DNA of 64,000 nt, from the NCBI RefSeq assembly GCF_008274695.1, contig NZ_VTOU01000001.1, positions 124,001-188,000 of the forward strand. Reading direction: 5' to 3'. The notes under the pieces were generated by a model, which had not been told where the DNA came from, did not search any database, and was given only the letters and a program-made list of their open reading frames with translations. This document shows, in pieces, positions 47,350-56,751 of the stretch (its first letter is position 1; each line of letters opens with the position of its first letter). Origin of the DNA: Sphingomonas montanisoli. GTDB lineage: Bacteria > Pseudomonadota > Alphaproteobacteria > Sphingomonadales > Sphingomonadaceae. The position numbers were made by a program, and so were the translations under genes.

Positions 47350-47873
47350 TTCGCTGCCCCCAGAGCCGACATGATGCCAGGCACATCCTGCGGCTGGATA
47401 TCACCGATATGCTGGTGCCGGATGATGCCCTTGCCGTCGACGATGAAGGTTTCGGGCACGCCCGACGAGCCCAGCGCGATCTGCACACTCGAATTGGGAT
47501 CTCCGCCGATCGCGCGATAGGGGTCGCCGTTACGCGCAAGGAAGCGGGCGAGATCCTCGGGCCGGTCGCGGATCGCGACGCCGTAGATCGGTACGCCCGC
47601 CTGCGCGAGCTGTTCGAGCTGCGGCGCTTCGGCGATGCACGGGATGCACCAGCTCGCGAAGACGTTGACGAGGTGCGGTTTCCCGTTCGCCAGTTCCGCA
47701 CTCGACAGGCCCGGCTTGCCCGGAACCCCGGGCGCGAGCGCGAAGGTGGGCATCGGCTTGCCGATCAGCTGCGACCGGATCGTCTTGCTCTCCGGGCTGA
47801 TCAACCCGCTCGCGAACACGACGAAGAAGGCGATGAACAGAGCCAGAGGGGCCCAGATCAACAGGCGCCGCAT
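47346..47873 (-). CDS. ccmG: Thiol:disulfide interchange protein CcmG/DsbE
   Basis: The 175-residue periplasmic thioredoxin has an N-terminal membrane anchor (about residues 5-25), the active site CIPC at 76-79 (FASWCIPCIAE), the cis-Pro GSSGVPETF and the family acidic-loop sequence. It keeps apocytochrome or CcmH cysteines reduced. The ATG at 47873 shares one base with the ccmF stop (TGATG), and the stop overlaps the ccmH GTG. Frames extending upstream inside ccmF were rejected. Confidence 0.95.
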   Translation of the reverse strand: MRRLLIWAPLALFIAFFVVFASGLISPESKTIRSQLIGKPMPTFALAPGVPGKPGLSSAELANGKPHLVNVFASWCIPCIAEAPQLEQLAQAGVPIYGVAIRDRPEDLARFLARNGDPYRAIGGDPNSSVQIALGSSGVPETFIVDGKGIIRHQHIGDIQPQDVPGIMSALGAAK

Positions 47874-49798
47874 CACACGAACTCCGGCGGCGGGGCGTGG
47901 CGGATCTCGCGCCGAATGCGACCGATCATTGCCAGGAAACCACCGAATGCGATCAGCGCGCCGCCCAGCCAGATGAAGGTCACGAACGGCTTCCACCATG
48001 CGCGCAGCTGCCACCTGCCCTGATCGTCGGGCTTGCCGACGACGATGTAGAGCTGGCCGTCGAGCACCGTCTTGATCGCCGCCTCGTTCGTCTCGGTCTG
48101 CGGCGATGGGAAGGTGCGGGTCTCGGGCTTGAGGAGAATGGGGGCGCCCGCGCCGCGCCGCGCCGTCACGGTCGCTTCGATCGCCGTGTAATTCGGCCCG
48201 GCGATCGGCTGCACATCGTCGAGGCGGACGGTATAGGGGCCGACCTTGTGTGTCGCGCCGACCTGCGTCGCCACCAGAGTCTCGCGCGTGAAGGCGCTCT
48301 CGGCTGCCATGCCCGCCATGCTCACGGCGATGCCGAGATGCGAAATCACCATGCCCCAGATGAACAACGGCGTGCGGCGCAGATTGCGCTTCCACAAAGG
48401 TGCGAGGCTGGCGAGGCCGACGCCGGCCGCGGCGACGAGGCCCAGCAGCGGCAGGATGCGAATGCCCGGCGCAAGCAGGATCACCGCAAGAAACGCAATC
48501 GCCGCAACCAGCACAGGAAGCGCGATCCGCTTGGCCACGGCCTTCAGGTCGTCCCGACGCCAGCGCATCACCGGTCCCGCCGCCATCACCGCGACGAGGA
48601 TCAGCGCGAGCGGACCCGCCGCGCTGTTGAAATAAGGCGGGCCGACCGACAGCTTCTCGCCCGTCAGCGATTCCGCGATCAGCGGATAGAGCGTACCGAC
48701 CAGCACCACGCCCAGGATCGCCGACAGCAGCAGGTTGTTGATGACGAGCGCGCCTTCGCGGCTGACCGCGTCAAAGCGCGATCCTTCGCGCACGGTGCCG
48801 ACGCGCAGCGCGAACAAGGCGAGCGCACCGCCGATATAGATGGCGAGCAAGGCGAGGATGAACGTGCCGCGCTTGGGGTCGACCGCGAAGGCGTGAACGC
48901 TCGTCAGGATGCCCGAGCGGACGAGGAATGTGCCCACCATCGACATCGAAAAGGCAACCACTGCGAGCATCACCGTCCAGGCGCGCAGCCCCTCACGCGT
49001 TGCCAGCACGGTCACCGAATGGAGCAGAGCGGTCGCGGCAAGCCACGGCATCAGCGAGGCATTTTCGACCGGATCCCAGAACCACCAGCCACCCCAGCCC
49101 AGCTCGTAATAGGCCCAGTAGCTGCCGGCCGTGATGCCGAGCGTCAGGAGGATCCACGCGCCCAGCACCCACGGCCGCATCGCGCGCGCAAAGGCCGCGC
49201 CGACATCGCGCGTCACCAGCGCACCGACGGCGAAGGAGAAGGCGACCGAAAGCCCGACATAGCCGAGGTAGAGCGTCGGCGGATGGAAGGCGAGCCCCGG
49301 ATCCTGCAGCAGCGGATTGAGCCCCTGCCCTTCGACCGGCGCGGGATTGAGCCGCGCGAACGGGTTCGATGCGAACAACAGGAAAGCGTAGAATCCGAGC
49401 CCTATCGCCGCCTGTGCGGCGAGCGTCGCGATCAGCGTGCGCTCGTTCAGCCGCCGCTCGAGGATCGCCACCGCACCGCCCGCGACACCCAGGATCGTCA
49501 CCCACATCAGCATCGAGCCTTCGTGGTTTCCCCAGGTGCCGGCAAATTTGTAGAGGAGCGGCTTGGTCGACGCGTCATTGGCGGCGACCAGGGCGACCGA
49601 CAGATCGACCGTCACGAACAGCCAGATCAGCGCGACGAAGGCGATCAGCGTTAGCACACCCTGCACAACCGCTACCGGACGTACGGCCGCCAGCAAATCG
49701 GTGCGCCCGCTGCGAACCCCCATGATGCCCAGCACCAGTTGCAGCGCGGCAAGCGCCGCCGCGAGCCACAATGCGGCAAGCCCCCCTTCCGCGATCAC
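47873..49798 (-). CDS. ccmF: Haem lyase CcmF
   Basis: A 641-residue polytopic membrane protein with about fourteen hydrophobic segments and the tryptophan-rich haem-binding motif GWGGWWFWDPVENASLMPWL near residue 230. It catalyses covalent attachment of haem to apocytochrome c with CcmH. The start is a GTG overlapping the ccmE stop (GTGA). Family sequences such as WGNHEGSMLMW and FHPPTLYLGY are present. Confidence 0.96.
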   Translation of the reverse strand: MIAEGGLAALWLAAALAALQLVLGIMGVRSGRTDLLAAVRPVAVVQGVLTLIAFVALIWLFVTVDLSVALVAANDASTKPLLYKFAGTWGNHEGSMLMWVTILGVAGGAVAILERRLNERTLIATLAAQAAIGLGFYAFLLFASNPFARLNPAPVEGQGLNPLLQDPGLAFHPPTLYLGYVGLSVAFSFAVGALVTRDVGAAFARAMRPWVLGAWILLTLGITAGSYWAYYELGWGGWWFWDPVENASLMPWLAATALLHSVTVLATREGLRAWTVMLAVVAFSMSMVGTFLVRSGILTSVHAFAVDPKRGTFILALLAIYIGGALALFALRVGTVREGSRFDAVSREGALVINNLLLSAILGVVLVGTLYPLIAESLTGEKLSVGPPYFNSAAGPLALILVAVMAAGPVMRWRRDDLKAVAKRIALPVLVAAIAFLAVILLAPGIRILPLLGLVAAAGVGLASLAPLWKRNLRRTPLFIWGMVISHLGIAVSMAGMAAESAFTRETLVATQVGATHKVGPYTVRLDDVQPIAGPNYTAIEATVTARRGAGAPILLKPETRTFPSPQTETNEAAIKTVLDGQLYIVVGKPDDQGRWQLRAWWKPFVTFIWLGGALIAFGGFLAMIGRIRREIRHAPPPEFV

Positions 49799-50229
49799 TT
49801 TTTCAGGCTCTCCGTTTTGTGCATCTCACCCGCTACCTGCGGCGGCATATAACGTTCGTCATGCTTGGCCAGGATATTGTCGGCCACGAAGCTGCCGTCG
49901 GGCTGGAACTTGCCTTCGGCGACAACGCCCGAATTCTCCTTGAACAGATCGGGGACAATGCCCTTGAATGTCACAGGGATTGTCTCGACGTTGTCCGTGA
50001 CAATGAAGCGGATTGTCACGCCGTCATTGTCACGCTTGATCGATCCGCCCTGCACCATCCCGCCAAGACGCACTGCGCGACCCGTCTCGACATGATCGCG
50101 CTTCGCATCGGTCGGCGTGTAGAAGTAAGCGGCCTGATCCTTGAGCGCCGACATGGCGAGCAATGCTGCGCCGATGATCGCGACGATCGCGAGACCCGCA
50201 AGGATCAGCCGTTGATTCTTTGCCTTCAC
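49795..50229 (-). CDS. ccmE: Haem chaperone CcmE
   Basis: The 144-residue protein has one N-terminal membrane helix (about 8-28) and a periplasmic OB-fold. The covalent haem-binding His123 lies in KHDERY, with the conserved Tyr127 (HxxxY). It carries haem from CcmC/CcmD to CcmF. A GTG start at 50229 overlapping the ccmD stop fits the family N-terminus (KAKNQRLILAG), so a longer upstream frame was rejected. Confidence 0.95.
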   Translation of the reverse strand: MKAKNQRLILAGLAIVAIIGAALLAMSALKDQAAYFYTPTDAKRDHVETGRAVRLGGMVQGGSIKRDNDGVTIRFIVTDNVETIPVTFKGIVPDLFKENSGVVAEGKFQPDGSFVADNILAKHDERYMPPQVAGEMHKTESLKK

Positions 50230-50363
50230 GGCCTGTCCCGCTTCGTCAGCGCATCGGCTTTCTTTTCGGCGCGGCGCATGGCCGCATAGCTGATCGCGAC
50301 GATCGCGACCGTGCCGACGATCGTGATCGTATAAGCGGCGATGATGAAGGGCCAATGGTTCAT
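50226..50363 (-). CDS. ccmD: Haem exporter protein CcmD
   Basis: A 45-residue single-helix membrane protein (MNHWPFIIAAYTITIVG, then a basic tail RRAEKKADALTKRDRP). Its size, the helix with a conserved Tyr and its place between ccmC and ccmE identify CcmD, which helps release holo-CcmE from the CcmABC complex. It overlaps ccmC by ATGA and ccmE by GTGA. Confidence 0.9.
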   Translation of the reverse strand: MNHWPFIIAAYTITIVGTVAIVAISYAAMRRAEKKADALTKRDRP

Positions 50364-51088
50364 TCGGCGCTCATCCGGCGCAACCGCGCCTCTACCTTCG
50401 CCTCGGCCAGCAACGCGCGCATCCGCATCAGCACGACCGCGCCGAACAACAGCGAAAAGCCGAGCGTCGCAATCGGCAGCGGCCACAGGATCGATCCATC
50501 GATCGTCGAACCCTTCATCGTGATGCTCTGCCCCTGATGCAGTGTGCGCCACCACAGGACCGAATAATGGATGACCGGAATGTTGATCGCGCCGATCACC
50601 CCGAAGATCGCCGAGATGCGGTCGTTGGCTCCGCGTTCGGACCCGGCGGACGACAGCGCCACATAGCCCAGGTAGAGGAAGAAGAGGACGAGCATCGAGG
50701 TCAGCCGTCCATCCCATTCCCACCAGGTGCCCCAGGTCGGGCGGCCCCAGATCGACCCGCTGATCAGGCAGATCGCCGCGAACAGTGCGCCGGGCACGGC
50801 AATCGCGCGGGCTGCGACGCTGGCCAGCGGATGGCGCCAGATCAGCTGCATCAGGCTCGCCACCGCGATCCCCGTCCAGCCAGCCATGCCGAGCCAGGCC
50901 GCGGGCACGTGGACGTACATGATTCGCACGCTCTCCCCCTGCAGATAGTCGGGCGGGGTCACGAACAGGCCCGAAATCAGTGCCGCCACGACCATCAGCC
51001 CCCCGCCCCACCCAAGCCAGGGTGTCAGCGGACGCGCGATCGACAGGAAGCGGGCAGGATTGGCGAAGATGTGCACGCAGCGGGGCAT
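50360..51088 (-). CDS. ccmC: Haem ABC transporter permease CcmC
   Basis: The 242-residue protein has six hydrophobic helices and the haem-handling WWD motif WGTWWEWDGRLTS near residue 133, preceded by IMYVHVPAAWLGM. CcmC loads haem onto CcmE. It heads the operon ccmC-D-E-F-G-H-I; ccmA and ccmB, usually just upstream, are not in this window. The promoter must lie in the approximately 100-bp gap shared with the divergent transporter gene. Confidence 0.95.
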   Translation of the reverse strand: MPRCVHIFANPARFLSIARPLTPWLGWGGGLMVVAALISGLFVTPPDYLQGESVRIMYVHVPAAWLGMAGWTGIAVASLMQLIWRHPLASVAARAIAVPGALFAAICLISGSIWGRPTWGTWWEWDGRLTSMLVLFFLYLGYVALSSAGSERGANDRISAIFGVIGAINIPVIHYSVLWWRTLHQGQSITMKGSTIDGSILWPLPIATLGFSLLFGAVVLMRMRALLAEAKVEARLRRMSAE

Positions 51089-51190
51089 AGATCAGCTTCG
51101 CCCCGGAGAAAAGGCGCGACTGCTTGCGATCATTGAACAATACGCCCAAGGGGTGCGCACCTGATTATTCCGGCGCGGCATCCTATCCCG

Positions 51191-52099
51191 ATGAGCAACG
51201 AGCATAGCCATAATCTGCGCGGCATCATGCTGCGTTGTGGCGCGGTCGTATGCTTCGCGATCATGAGCGCCGCGATGAAATGGGCGAGCGCGGACCACGT
51301 GTCCGCGATCGAGATGCTCTTCTTCCGTTCGGCGATCGGCCTGCCCGTGGTCGTCGCCTGGCTGCTTCTCGGCCCGGGCATCGGCATCATCCGCACGAAG
51401 CGGCCCAAGGCGCATCTGATCCGATCGATGATCGGCATGTCGGGCATCCTGATGAACTTTCAGGCGCTGATCATGCTGCCGCTGGCCGACGTGACGACAA
51501 TCGGCTTTTCCGCGCCGATCTTTGCCACGATCCTCTCGGCACTGGTCCTGAAGGAGCATGTCGGCGGGCACAGGTGGAGCGCAGTCGCCCTGGGCTTTAT
51601 CGGCGTCGCGATCGTGGTGCGACCAGGCGGCGGAGAGGTGCTGTCGCACGTCGGCATCGCGGCGGCACTGCTGGGTGCGATCGGCACGGCCGGCGTAACG
51701 GTGACGATCCGCCAGATTGGCAGCACCGAGGAGCCCGGCACGATCGTCTTCTGGTTCTTCGTCGCGTCGGCAATCGTGAGCGGATCGATGCTGCCCTTCT
51801 TCGGAAGCGTTCATTCGCTCGAAACCTATGGCGTCCTGGCGATATCCGGGGTCGCGGGCGCCTTCGCGCAGATCCTGATGACGATGTCGCTGAAGGCCGC
51901 GCCCGTCTCGGTCGTCTCGCCGTTCGATTATGGGCAGATCATCTGGGCGAGCCTGTTGGGCTGGCTGCTCTGGTCGACCGCGCCCGGCACCAATACGTTG
52001 GTCGGCGCCGGGCTGATCGTGTGCGCCGGGCTCTACACTGCCTGGCGCGAAAGCCGGAAGCGGCGGTTGACGATCGCCGCCACACCGCCGCTCGAATAG
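51191..52099 (+). CDS. DMT (EamA) family transporter
   Basis: A 302-residue inner-membrane protein with about ten hydrophobic helices arranged as two EamA repeats (IMLRCGAVVCFAIMSAAMKW and the second half from about residue 155). It shows family features such as FFRSAIGLPVV and the late SPFDYGQIIWASLLGW. Members export small metabolites, but the substrate is unknown. It is divergent from ccmC and convergent with the DUF2157-like gene, with stops about 2 nt apart. Confidence 0.85.
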   Translation: MSNEHSHNLRGIMLRCGAVVCFAIMSAAMKWASADHVSAIEMLFFRSAIGLPVVVAWLLLGPGIGIIRTKRPKAHLIRSMIGMSGILMNFQALIMLPLADVTTIGFSAPIFATILSALVLKEHVGGHRWSAVALGFIGVAIVVRPGGGEVLSHVGIAAALLGAIGTAGVTVTIRQIGSTEEPGTIVFWFFVASAIVSGSMLPFFGSVHSLETYGVLAISGVAGAFAQILMTMSLKAAPVSVVSPFDYGQIIWASLLGWLLWSTAPGTNTLVGAGLIVCAGLYTAWRESRKRRLTIAATPPLE

Positions 52100-52100
52100 G

Positions 52101-53168
52101 TTACGCCGTCGCCAGACGTTCCGGTGCGGGCAGCCGCACCGCCACACCGCCTGGCAGAAGCCCTACCACGAAGCGCCGCGCCACCTGCCAGAAGGCCGAG
52201 AGCAGCAGCAGCGCCGATCCGATGATCAGGGCGGTGAAGCCGAATGCCATGTCGACCGCGCCAGCCTGTTGAAACAAGCTCGACAGCGCAAAGAGGACAT
52301 AGGCGAGCGCGGAGACCATCAGTGCGCGGCGATCGATCGCCAGCGCGACGAACCCGAGTACGAGGTAGAGCGCGACCACGACGCCCCCCTGCCCCGGCGT
52401 CGTTTCGGCGCCGTGGAGCAACCCCATCATCGCGAAGACCGGATGGACGATCATCGGCGCTGCCAACAGGTGCAGCCAGAAGGCAACGTCGGCGCGGCGC
52501 GTCTGCCGGCGCGTGTCGCTCATGTCCCACCACATCGCCAGCGCGAACACGCCAACGCCACATACGAAGATGATCGCGGTGACATGATCGGAAAGCTGGG
52601 GGACTGCGGCGAGTAGCAGGCCGATGACCACCGCGCTCAAGGTCGCGACGCCGACCGCGATGGTGATCGGCACGCGGAACCGCCGCCAATGCAGCCAGAC
52701 GCCCCCGGCTGTGAGCGCGCCAGACAGCGCGAGCATCACGGCCGACATGCGATCCTGTGCGAGTTCGACCTCGCTGGGGATCAGCATGGTGCCGAAGCCG
52801 AGCAACAGGCCGCCGGCAAAAGCCACCAGCAGGATGATGCTGGGCAAAGCCATGCGACGGGTGCGGGTGAAATATTCAGCAAGTCCCCACGCCGTGGCCG
52901 CGATCAGGAAGCCCATTGCCGGGGTCGGGCCATGCTCGCTCGTCGCGCCGATGCGGATCGAATGGCCGATCCAGCCCATCGCGACGAGCAGCAACGATGC
53001 CGCGATCGACACGAAAATGTCGTTGAAGCCGGTAAGGAGGCGAAAGCTCTCCTCATCGGCGGCCGGGGTCGCGCGCTCACGCGCCACCCATCCGCGGAAA
53101 TCCGCCGCAGCCTGCGCGCTCAAGGCGCCGGCGTCGACCGCTCCGTCGATATCGCTCTCGCTATACAT
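52101..53168 (-). CDS. DUF2157-like polytopic membrane protein
   Basis: The 355-residue protein has a soluble N-terminus of about 55 residues (MYSESDIDGAVDAGALSAQA, FRGWVARERA, ESFRLLTGFNDIFV) followed by about ten hydrophobic helices. The N-terminal helix-rich segment plus many helices is the pattern of DUF2157-like proteins of unknown function. The ATG at 53168 is preceded by GGAGAAA and was chosen over a longer frame. No catalytic motif is visible. Confidence 0.65.
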   Translation of the reverse strand: MYSESDIDGAVDAGALSAQAAADFRGWVARERATPAADEESFRLLTGFNDIFVSIAASLLLVAMGWIGHSIRIGATSEHGPTPAMGFLIAATAWGLAEYFTRTRRMALPSIILLVAFAGGLLLGFGTMLIPSEVELAQDRMSAVMLALSGALTAGGVWLHWRRFRVPITIAVGVATLSAVVIGLLLAAVPQLSDHVTAIIFVCGVGVFALAMWWDMSDTRRQTRRADVAFWLHLLAAPMIVHPVFAMMGLLHGAETTPGQGGVVVALYLVLGFVALAIDRRALMVSALAYVLFALSSLFQQAGAVDMAFGFTALIIGSALLLLSAFWQVARRFVVGLLPGGVAVRLPAPERLATA

Positions 53169-53237
53169 GCGGCATTTCTCCGATTGCCCAATGTCCGGCT
53201 TATAGCATTGCCGTATTATATCAGCAATACACAACAC

Positions 53238-53322
53238 CCGTCATTGCAAGGAGCCGAAGGCGACGCGGCAACCCACTTCGAAACTGCGGAATGGATTGCT
53301 TCGCTTCGCTCGCACTGACGAA
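53238..53322. repeat. Palindromic intergenic repeat, copy C
   Basis: The third copy of the approximately 85-bp palindrome. Its left arm is CGTCATTGCAAGGAGCCGAA followed by GGCGACGCGGCAACCC, and its right arm is GGATTGCTTCGCTTCGCTCG ending in CACTGACG. It lies upstream of the epoxide hydrolase gene, downstream (in its orientation) of the divergent membrane-protein start. Confidence 0.75.
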
Positions 53323-53386
53323 GGAGAGATTGCTCGCCAGTCATCCCCTCGTCATCCTCCGCCAAAACAGAAGCGGGAGAAAATGG

Positions 53387-54526
53387 ATGCGGATCGAGCC
53401 TTTCACGATCGCGATTCCGGACGATCGGCTGCAATGGGTGCTTGGACGTCTTGCCGATGCGCGCTGGCCGACGCTGCCCGATGAGGAACCGTGGCGGCAT
53501 GGTGTCGACAACACCGACCTGCGCGACTTCGTCGACCATATCGTGAACCATTATGACTGGCGCGCGGAAGAAGCGAAGCTCAACGCCTTTCCGCAATATA
53601 TGGCGGCCGTGGACGGCCAGGAAATCCACTTCATCCACGCGAGATCCGATCGCGACGATGCGCCAACCGTGCTGCTCAGCCACGGCTGGCCCAGTACCCA
53701 TGCCGACTTCATCGGCGTGATCGACCGGCTGACCCATCCCGAGCGACATGGCGGCCGCGCCGAAGATGCGCTGCACCTCGTCATCCCCTCGCTACCCGGT
53801 TACGGCTTCTCGCCGATGCCACGCCGGATCATCGGCCCGCCAACGTTCGCGCGCCAGTTCGACCGGCTGATGACCGAAGGGCTCGGCCTCGACTCCTATA
53901 TCCCACAGGGCGGCGATGTCGGGTCGGTGATCTCGAGCTGGATCGCGTGGCGGTCGCCTGCGGTGCGGGCGCTCCACCTCAATTATAACGGCTGGTTTCA
54001 GGCCGGACAGAAGCCCGAGACACAAGAGGAAGCTGAGGCGGTGACGCGCTGGAACCACTTGCGCGACGATGACGGGGGCTATTCGCACCTCGCCGCGACC
54101 CGCCCGTTCAACCTGGCTTACGCGTTCACCGACAGCCCGTTGGGCGCGGCGGCATGGATCTTCGCGCGCTACAAGCGCGGAATCGATGATTTGTGGTCGG
54201 TCTATGACAAGGACGCGCTGGCGACGACGGTGATGATCTTCCTGCTCACCGGCAGCCTGCCATCATCGATGAACAGCTATCGCGGCCTGCGGATCGACGA
54301 ACAGCGCCCCGCCGACAGCATCATCGACGTGCCGACCGCCTTCCTGCGCTTTCCCGGCGAGATCGCCAGCTTTCCGAGGAGCTTCCTCGAAAAGACCTAC
54401 ACCAATATTGTCCGCTGGACCGACGTGCCCGCCGGCGGCCACTTCGCGGCGTTCGAACAGCCCGAACTCTTCTGTTCTGACCTGCTCGCCTTCTGCCGCG
54501 ACGTCACCGACGGCAGGTTCGACTAG
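53387..54526 (+). CDS. Epoxide hydrolase (EHN-domain alpha/beta hydrolase)
   Basis: The 379-residue protein begins with the epoxide-hydrolase N-terminal lid domain (IEPFTIAIPDDRLQWVLGRL, ARWPTLP) and continues as an alpha/beta hydrolase with oxyanion HGWP at 99-102, nucleophile Asp177 in QGGDVGS, and His in GGHFAAFEQPE near the C-terminus. These enzymes hydrate epoxides to diols and resemble juvenile-hormone-type hydrolases. The ATG at 53387 has GGGAGA upstream, and earlier ATGs lie inside the repeat. Its stop shares CTAG with the convergent phoB stop. Confidence 0.9.
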   Translation: MRIEPFTIAIPDDRLQWVLGRLADARWPTLPDEEPWRHGVDNTDLRDFVDHIVNHYDWRAEEAKLNAFPQYMAAVDGQEIHFIHARSDRDDAPTVLLSHGWPSTHADFIGVIDRLTHPERHGGRAEDALHLVIPSLPGYGFSPMPRRIIGPPTFARQFDRLMTEGLGLDSYIPQGGDVGSVISSWIAWRSPAVRALHLNYNGWFQAGQKPETQEEAEAVTRWNHLRDDDGGYSHLAATRPFNLAYAFTDSPLGAAAWIFARYKRGIDDLWSVYDKDALATTVMIFLLTGSLPSSMNSYRGLRIDEQRPADSIIDVPTAFLRFPGEIASFPRSFLEKTYTNIVRWTDVPAGGHFAAFEQPELFCSDLLAFCRDVTDGRFD

Positions 54527-55221
54527 GCCGCACCTTCCGAATCCAGCGCGTAGCCGGCCGAACGAACGGTGCGGATGATGTCGGCCGCATCGCCGATGTT
54601 GATCGCCTTGCGCAGTCGGCGGATGTGGACGTCCACCGTGCGCGGCTCGATGTCGCTGTCACGACCCCACACCGAATCCAGCAGTCGCTCGCGCGAAAAG
54701 ACGCGGCCGGGATGCTCCAGGAAGTGCTTGAGCAGCCGGAACTCGGTCGGCCCCAATGCGACAGGTGCGCCACCACGGCGAACCTTGTGCGCGGCGGTGT
54801 CCATCTCAATATCGGCATAGGCAAGCTGTTCGCCCGCCAGCGCCGGTCGCACGCGGCGCAGCACCGCGCCGACGCGCGCCACCAGTTCGCGCGGTGAAAA
54901 AGGCTTCGTCACATAATCGTCGGCGCCGGTTTCGAGACCGCGCACGCGATCCTCTTCCTCGCCGCGCGCCGTCAGCATGATGATCGGCACGTTCGCGGTG
55001 TCGGCGACGCGGCGCAGGCGGCGACACACCTCGATCCCTGAAAGCCCCTCGACCATCCAGTCGAGCAGCACCAGATCCGGCGGGCTCTCACGGGCGAGAA
55101 GCAATGCTTCTTCGCCGTCTACCGTATGCTCAACCTCGAAATTCTCGCGTTCGAGATGCCAGCGGACGAGTTCGGCGAGCGCCGCATCGTCCTCGACAAG
55201 CAGAACATGCCCCCTGCTCAT
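54523..55221 (-). CDS. phoB: Phosphate regulon response regulator PhoB
   Basis: The 232-residue protein has a receiver domain (EDD at 10-12, phospho-acceptor Asp54 in VLLDWMVEG, Lys in YVTKPFSPREL) and an OmpR-type winged helix (LGPTEFRLLKHFLEHPGRVF, WGRDSDIEPRTVDVHIRRLR). Phosphorylated by PhoR, it activates pst genes through Pho boxes. It is the last gene of the operon and overlaps phoU by ATGA. The tag stop is shared as CTAG with the convergent gene. Confidence 0.96.
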   Translation of the reverse strand: MSRGHVLLVEDDAALAELVRWHLERENFEVEHTVDGEEALLLARESPPDLVLLDWMVEGLSGIEVCRRLRRVADTANVPIIMLTARGEEEDRVRGLETGADDYVTKPFSPRELVARVGAVLRRVRPALAGEQLAYADIEMDTAAHKVRRGGAPVALGPTEFRLLKHFLEHPGRVFSRERLLDSVWGRDSDIEPRTVDVHIRRLRKAINIGDAADIIRTVRSAGYALDSEGAA

Positions 55222-55925
55222 TTCGCGTCCCCCGCCAGTGGATCTTCGCCCTTGGTCCGCTCCGCCATCGTCTGGCCGGTCGCCGCGAAATAAACCATCT
55301 CGGCCACGTTGGTGGCGTGATCGCCGATCCGCTCGAGATTCTTCGCGATGAACAGCAGATGGGTCGACGCGGTGATGTTGTGCGGATTCTCCATCATGTA
55401 GGTCAGGAGCGTCCGGAAGAGGCTGTTGTAGAAATCGTCGACTTCGCGATCACGCTCCACCACCGCCAGCGCAGCCTGGGCATCGCGGGTGACGAACGCG
55501 TCGAGCACGTCGCGGACCATCGATGCGGTGACGCGCCCCATCGACGGCAGCACCGACATCGGTTCCATGCCGCGCGCATCCTGCAGAACGGGCACGCGCT
55601 TGGCGATGTTCTTCGCATAGTCGCCCATCCGCTCGACGACCGCCGCGATCTTGAGCGCCGCAAGAATGTCGCGCAGATCGTCGGCCATCGGCGCACGCAG
55701 CGCGATCAGGCGGACGACGCGGCGCTCGATCTCCGCCTCCAGTTCGTCGATCTTGCGATCACCCTCCACAACGCGCGCGGCGCTGTCGAGATCGCGATGC
55801 TGGAGCGCGGCCAACGCATCGATGATCGCGGCCTCGGCACGGCCGCCCATCTCGGAGACGAGGCCGCGCAGCTCGCTCAGATCCTCGTCGAATGCTTTGA
55901 CGGTATGTCCCGTGGTCGTCACCAT
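55218..55925 (-). CDS. phoU: Phosphate signalling complex protein PhoU
   Basis: The 235-residue all-helical protein carries two PhoU repeats (FDEDLSELRGLVSEMGG and the later FVTRDAQAALAVVERDREVD) with the typical helix-capping acidic clusters that bind metal. It restrains PhoR and controls Pst transport when phosphate is ample. The ATG at 55925 has AGGAGAGAG upstream, and a longer frame to 56015 was rejected. It lies between pstB (13-nt gap) and phoB. Confidence 0.94.
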   Translation of the reverse strand: MVTTTGHTVKAFDEDLSELRGLVSEMGGRAEAAIIDALAALQHRDLDSAARVVEGDRKIDELEAEIERRVVRLIALRAPMADDLRDILAALKIAAVVERMGDYAKNIAKRVPVLQDARGMEPMSVLPSMGRVTASMVRDVLDAFVTRDAQAALAVVERDREVDDFYNSLFRTLLTYMMENPHNITASTHLLFIAKNLERIGDHATNVAEMVYFAATGQTMAERTKGEDPLAGDAK

Positions 55926-55938
55926 TCCGTCTCTCTCC

Positions 55939-56751
55939 TCAGCCGTAGCGGCCGGTAATGTAGTCTTTGGTGCGCTGTTCGCGCGGGTTGGTGAACATCT
56001 CGGACGTGTCGCCATATTCGACGAGGTGCCCGAGGTGGAAAAAGGCGGTACGCTGCGAAACGCGGGCCGCCTGCTGCATGTTGTGGGTCACGATCGCGAT
56101 CGCATAGCGGCCGCGCAGTTCGTGGATCAGTTCCTCGATCTTGGCGGTCGCGATCGGATCGAGCGCCGAGCAGGGCTCGTCCATCAGGATGACCTCGGGA
56201 TCGACGGCGATCGCGCGGGCGATGCACAGGCGCTGCTGCTGACCGCCCGACAAGGCGGTGCCGCTGTCGTTGAGCCGATCCTTGACCTCGTCCCACAGGC
56301 CCGCACGCTTCAGCGACTGTTCGACGATCTGCTCCATCTCGCCGCGTGAGGAGGCGAGGCCATGAATGCGGGTGCCATAAGCGACGTTCTCGAAGATCGA
56401 CTTGGGGAACGGGTTCGGCTTCTGAAACACCATACCGACCCGCGCGCGCAGCTGCACGACATCCATCGACGAATCGTAGATATTCTCGCCATCGAGGCGG
56501 ATATCGCCTTCCACGCGGGCGCCAGACACCGTGTCGTTCATCCGATTGAGCGTGCGCAGGAACGTCGATTTGCCGCAACCCGACGGACCGATGAAGGCCG
56601 TGACCTCGTCGGTCGGAATCTCGATCGAGACGCCTTTGATTGCCTGCTTCGGGCCGTAATAAACGTTCACATCGCGCGCGACCATCTTGATGTCACGTTC
56701 GGTTCCCGCCGTGCTGTCGGTCGCGGCGTCCGCGAAATTCTGGGCGTTCAT
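55939..56751 (-). CDS. pstB: Phosphate ABC transporter ATP-binding protein PstB
   Basis: The 270-residue ATPase has Walker A in [10 protein letters not shown], the ABC signature LSGGQQQRL, Walker B in [13 protein letters not shown] and the switch His in IVTHNMQQ. It drives phosphate import with PstC/PstA. The ATG at 56751 overlaps the pstA stop by one base (TGATG), and a GTG 3 nt upstream is an alternative. Confidence 0.97.
   Translation of the reverse strand: MNAQNFADAATDSTAGTERDIKMVARDVNVYYGPKQAIKGVSIEIPTDEVTAFIGPSGCGKSTFLRTLNRMNDTVSGARVEGDIRLDGENIYDSSMDVVQLRARVGMVFQKPNPFPKSIFENVAYGTRIHGLASSRGEMEQIVEQSLKRAGLWDEVKDRLNDSGTALSGGQQQRLCIARAIAVDPEVILMDEPCSALDPIATAKIEELIHELRGRYAIAIVTHNMQQAARVSQRTAFFHLGHLVEYGDTSEMFTNPREQRTKDYITGRYG

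Noticed and set aside
47897-49654. A 585-codon open frame opposite ccmF
   Set aside because: Low-complexity Arg/His/Gln/Glu-rich translation opposite an unmistakable CcmF.
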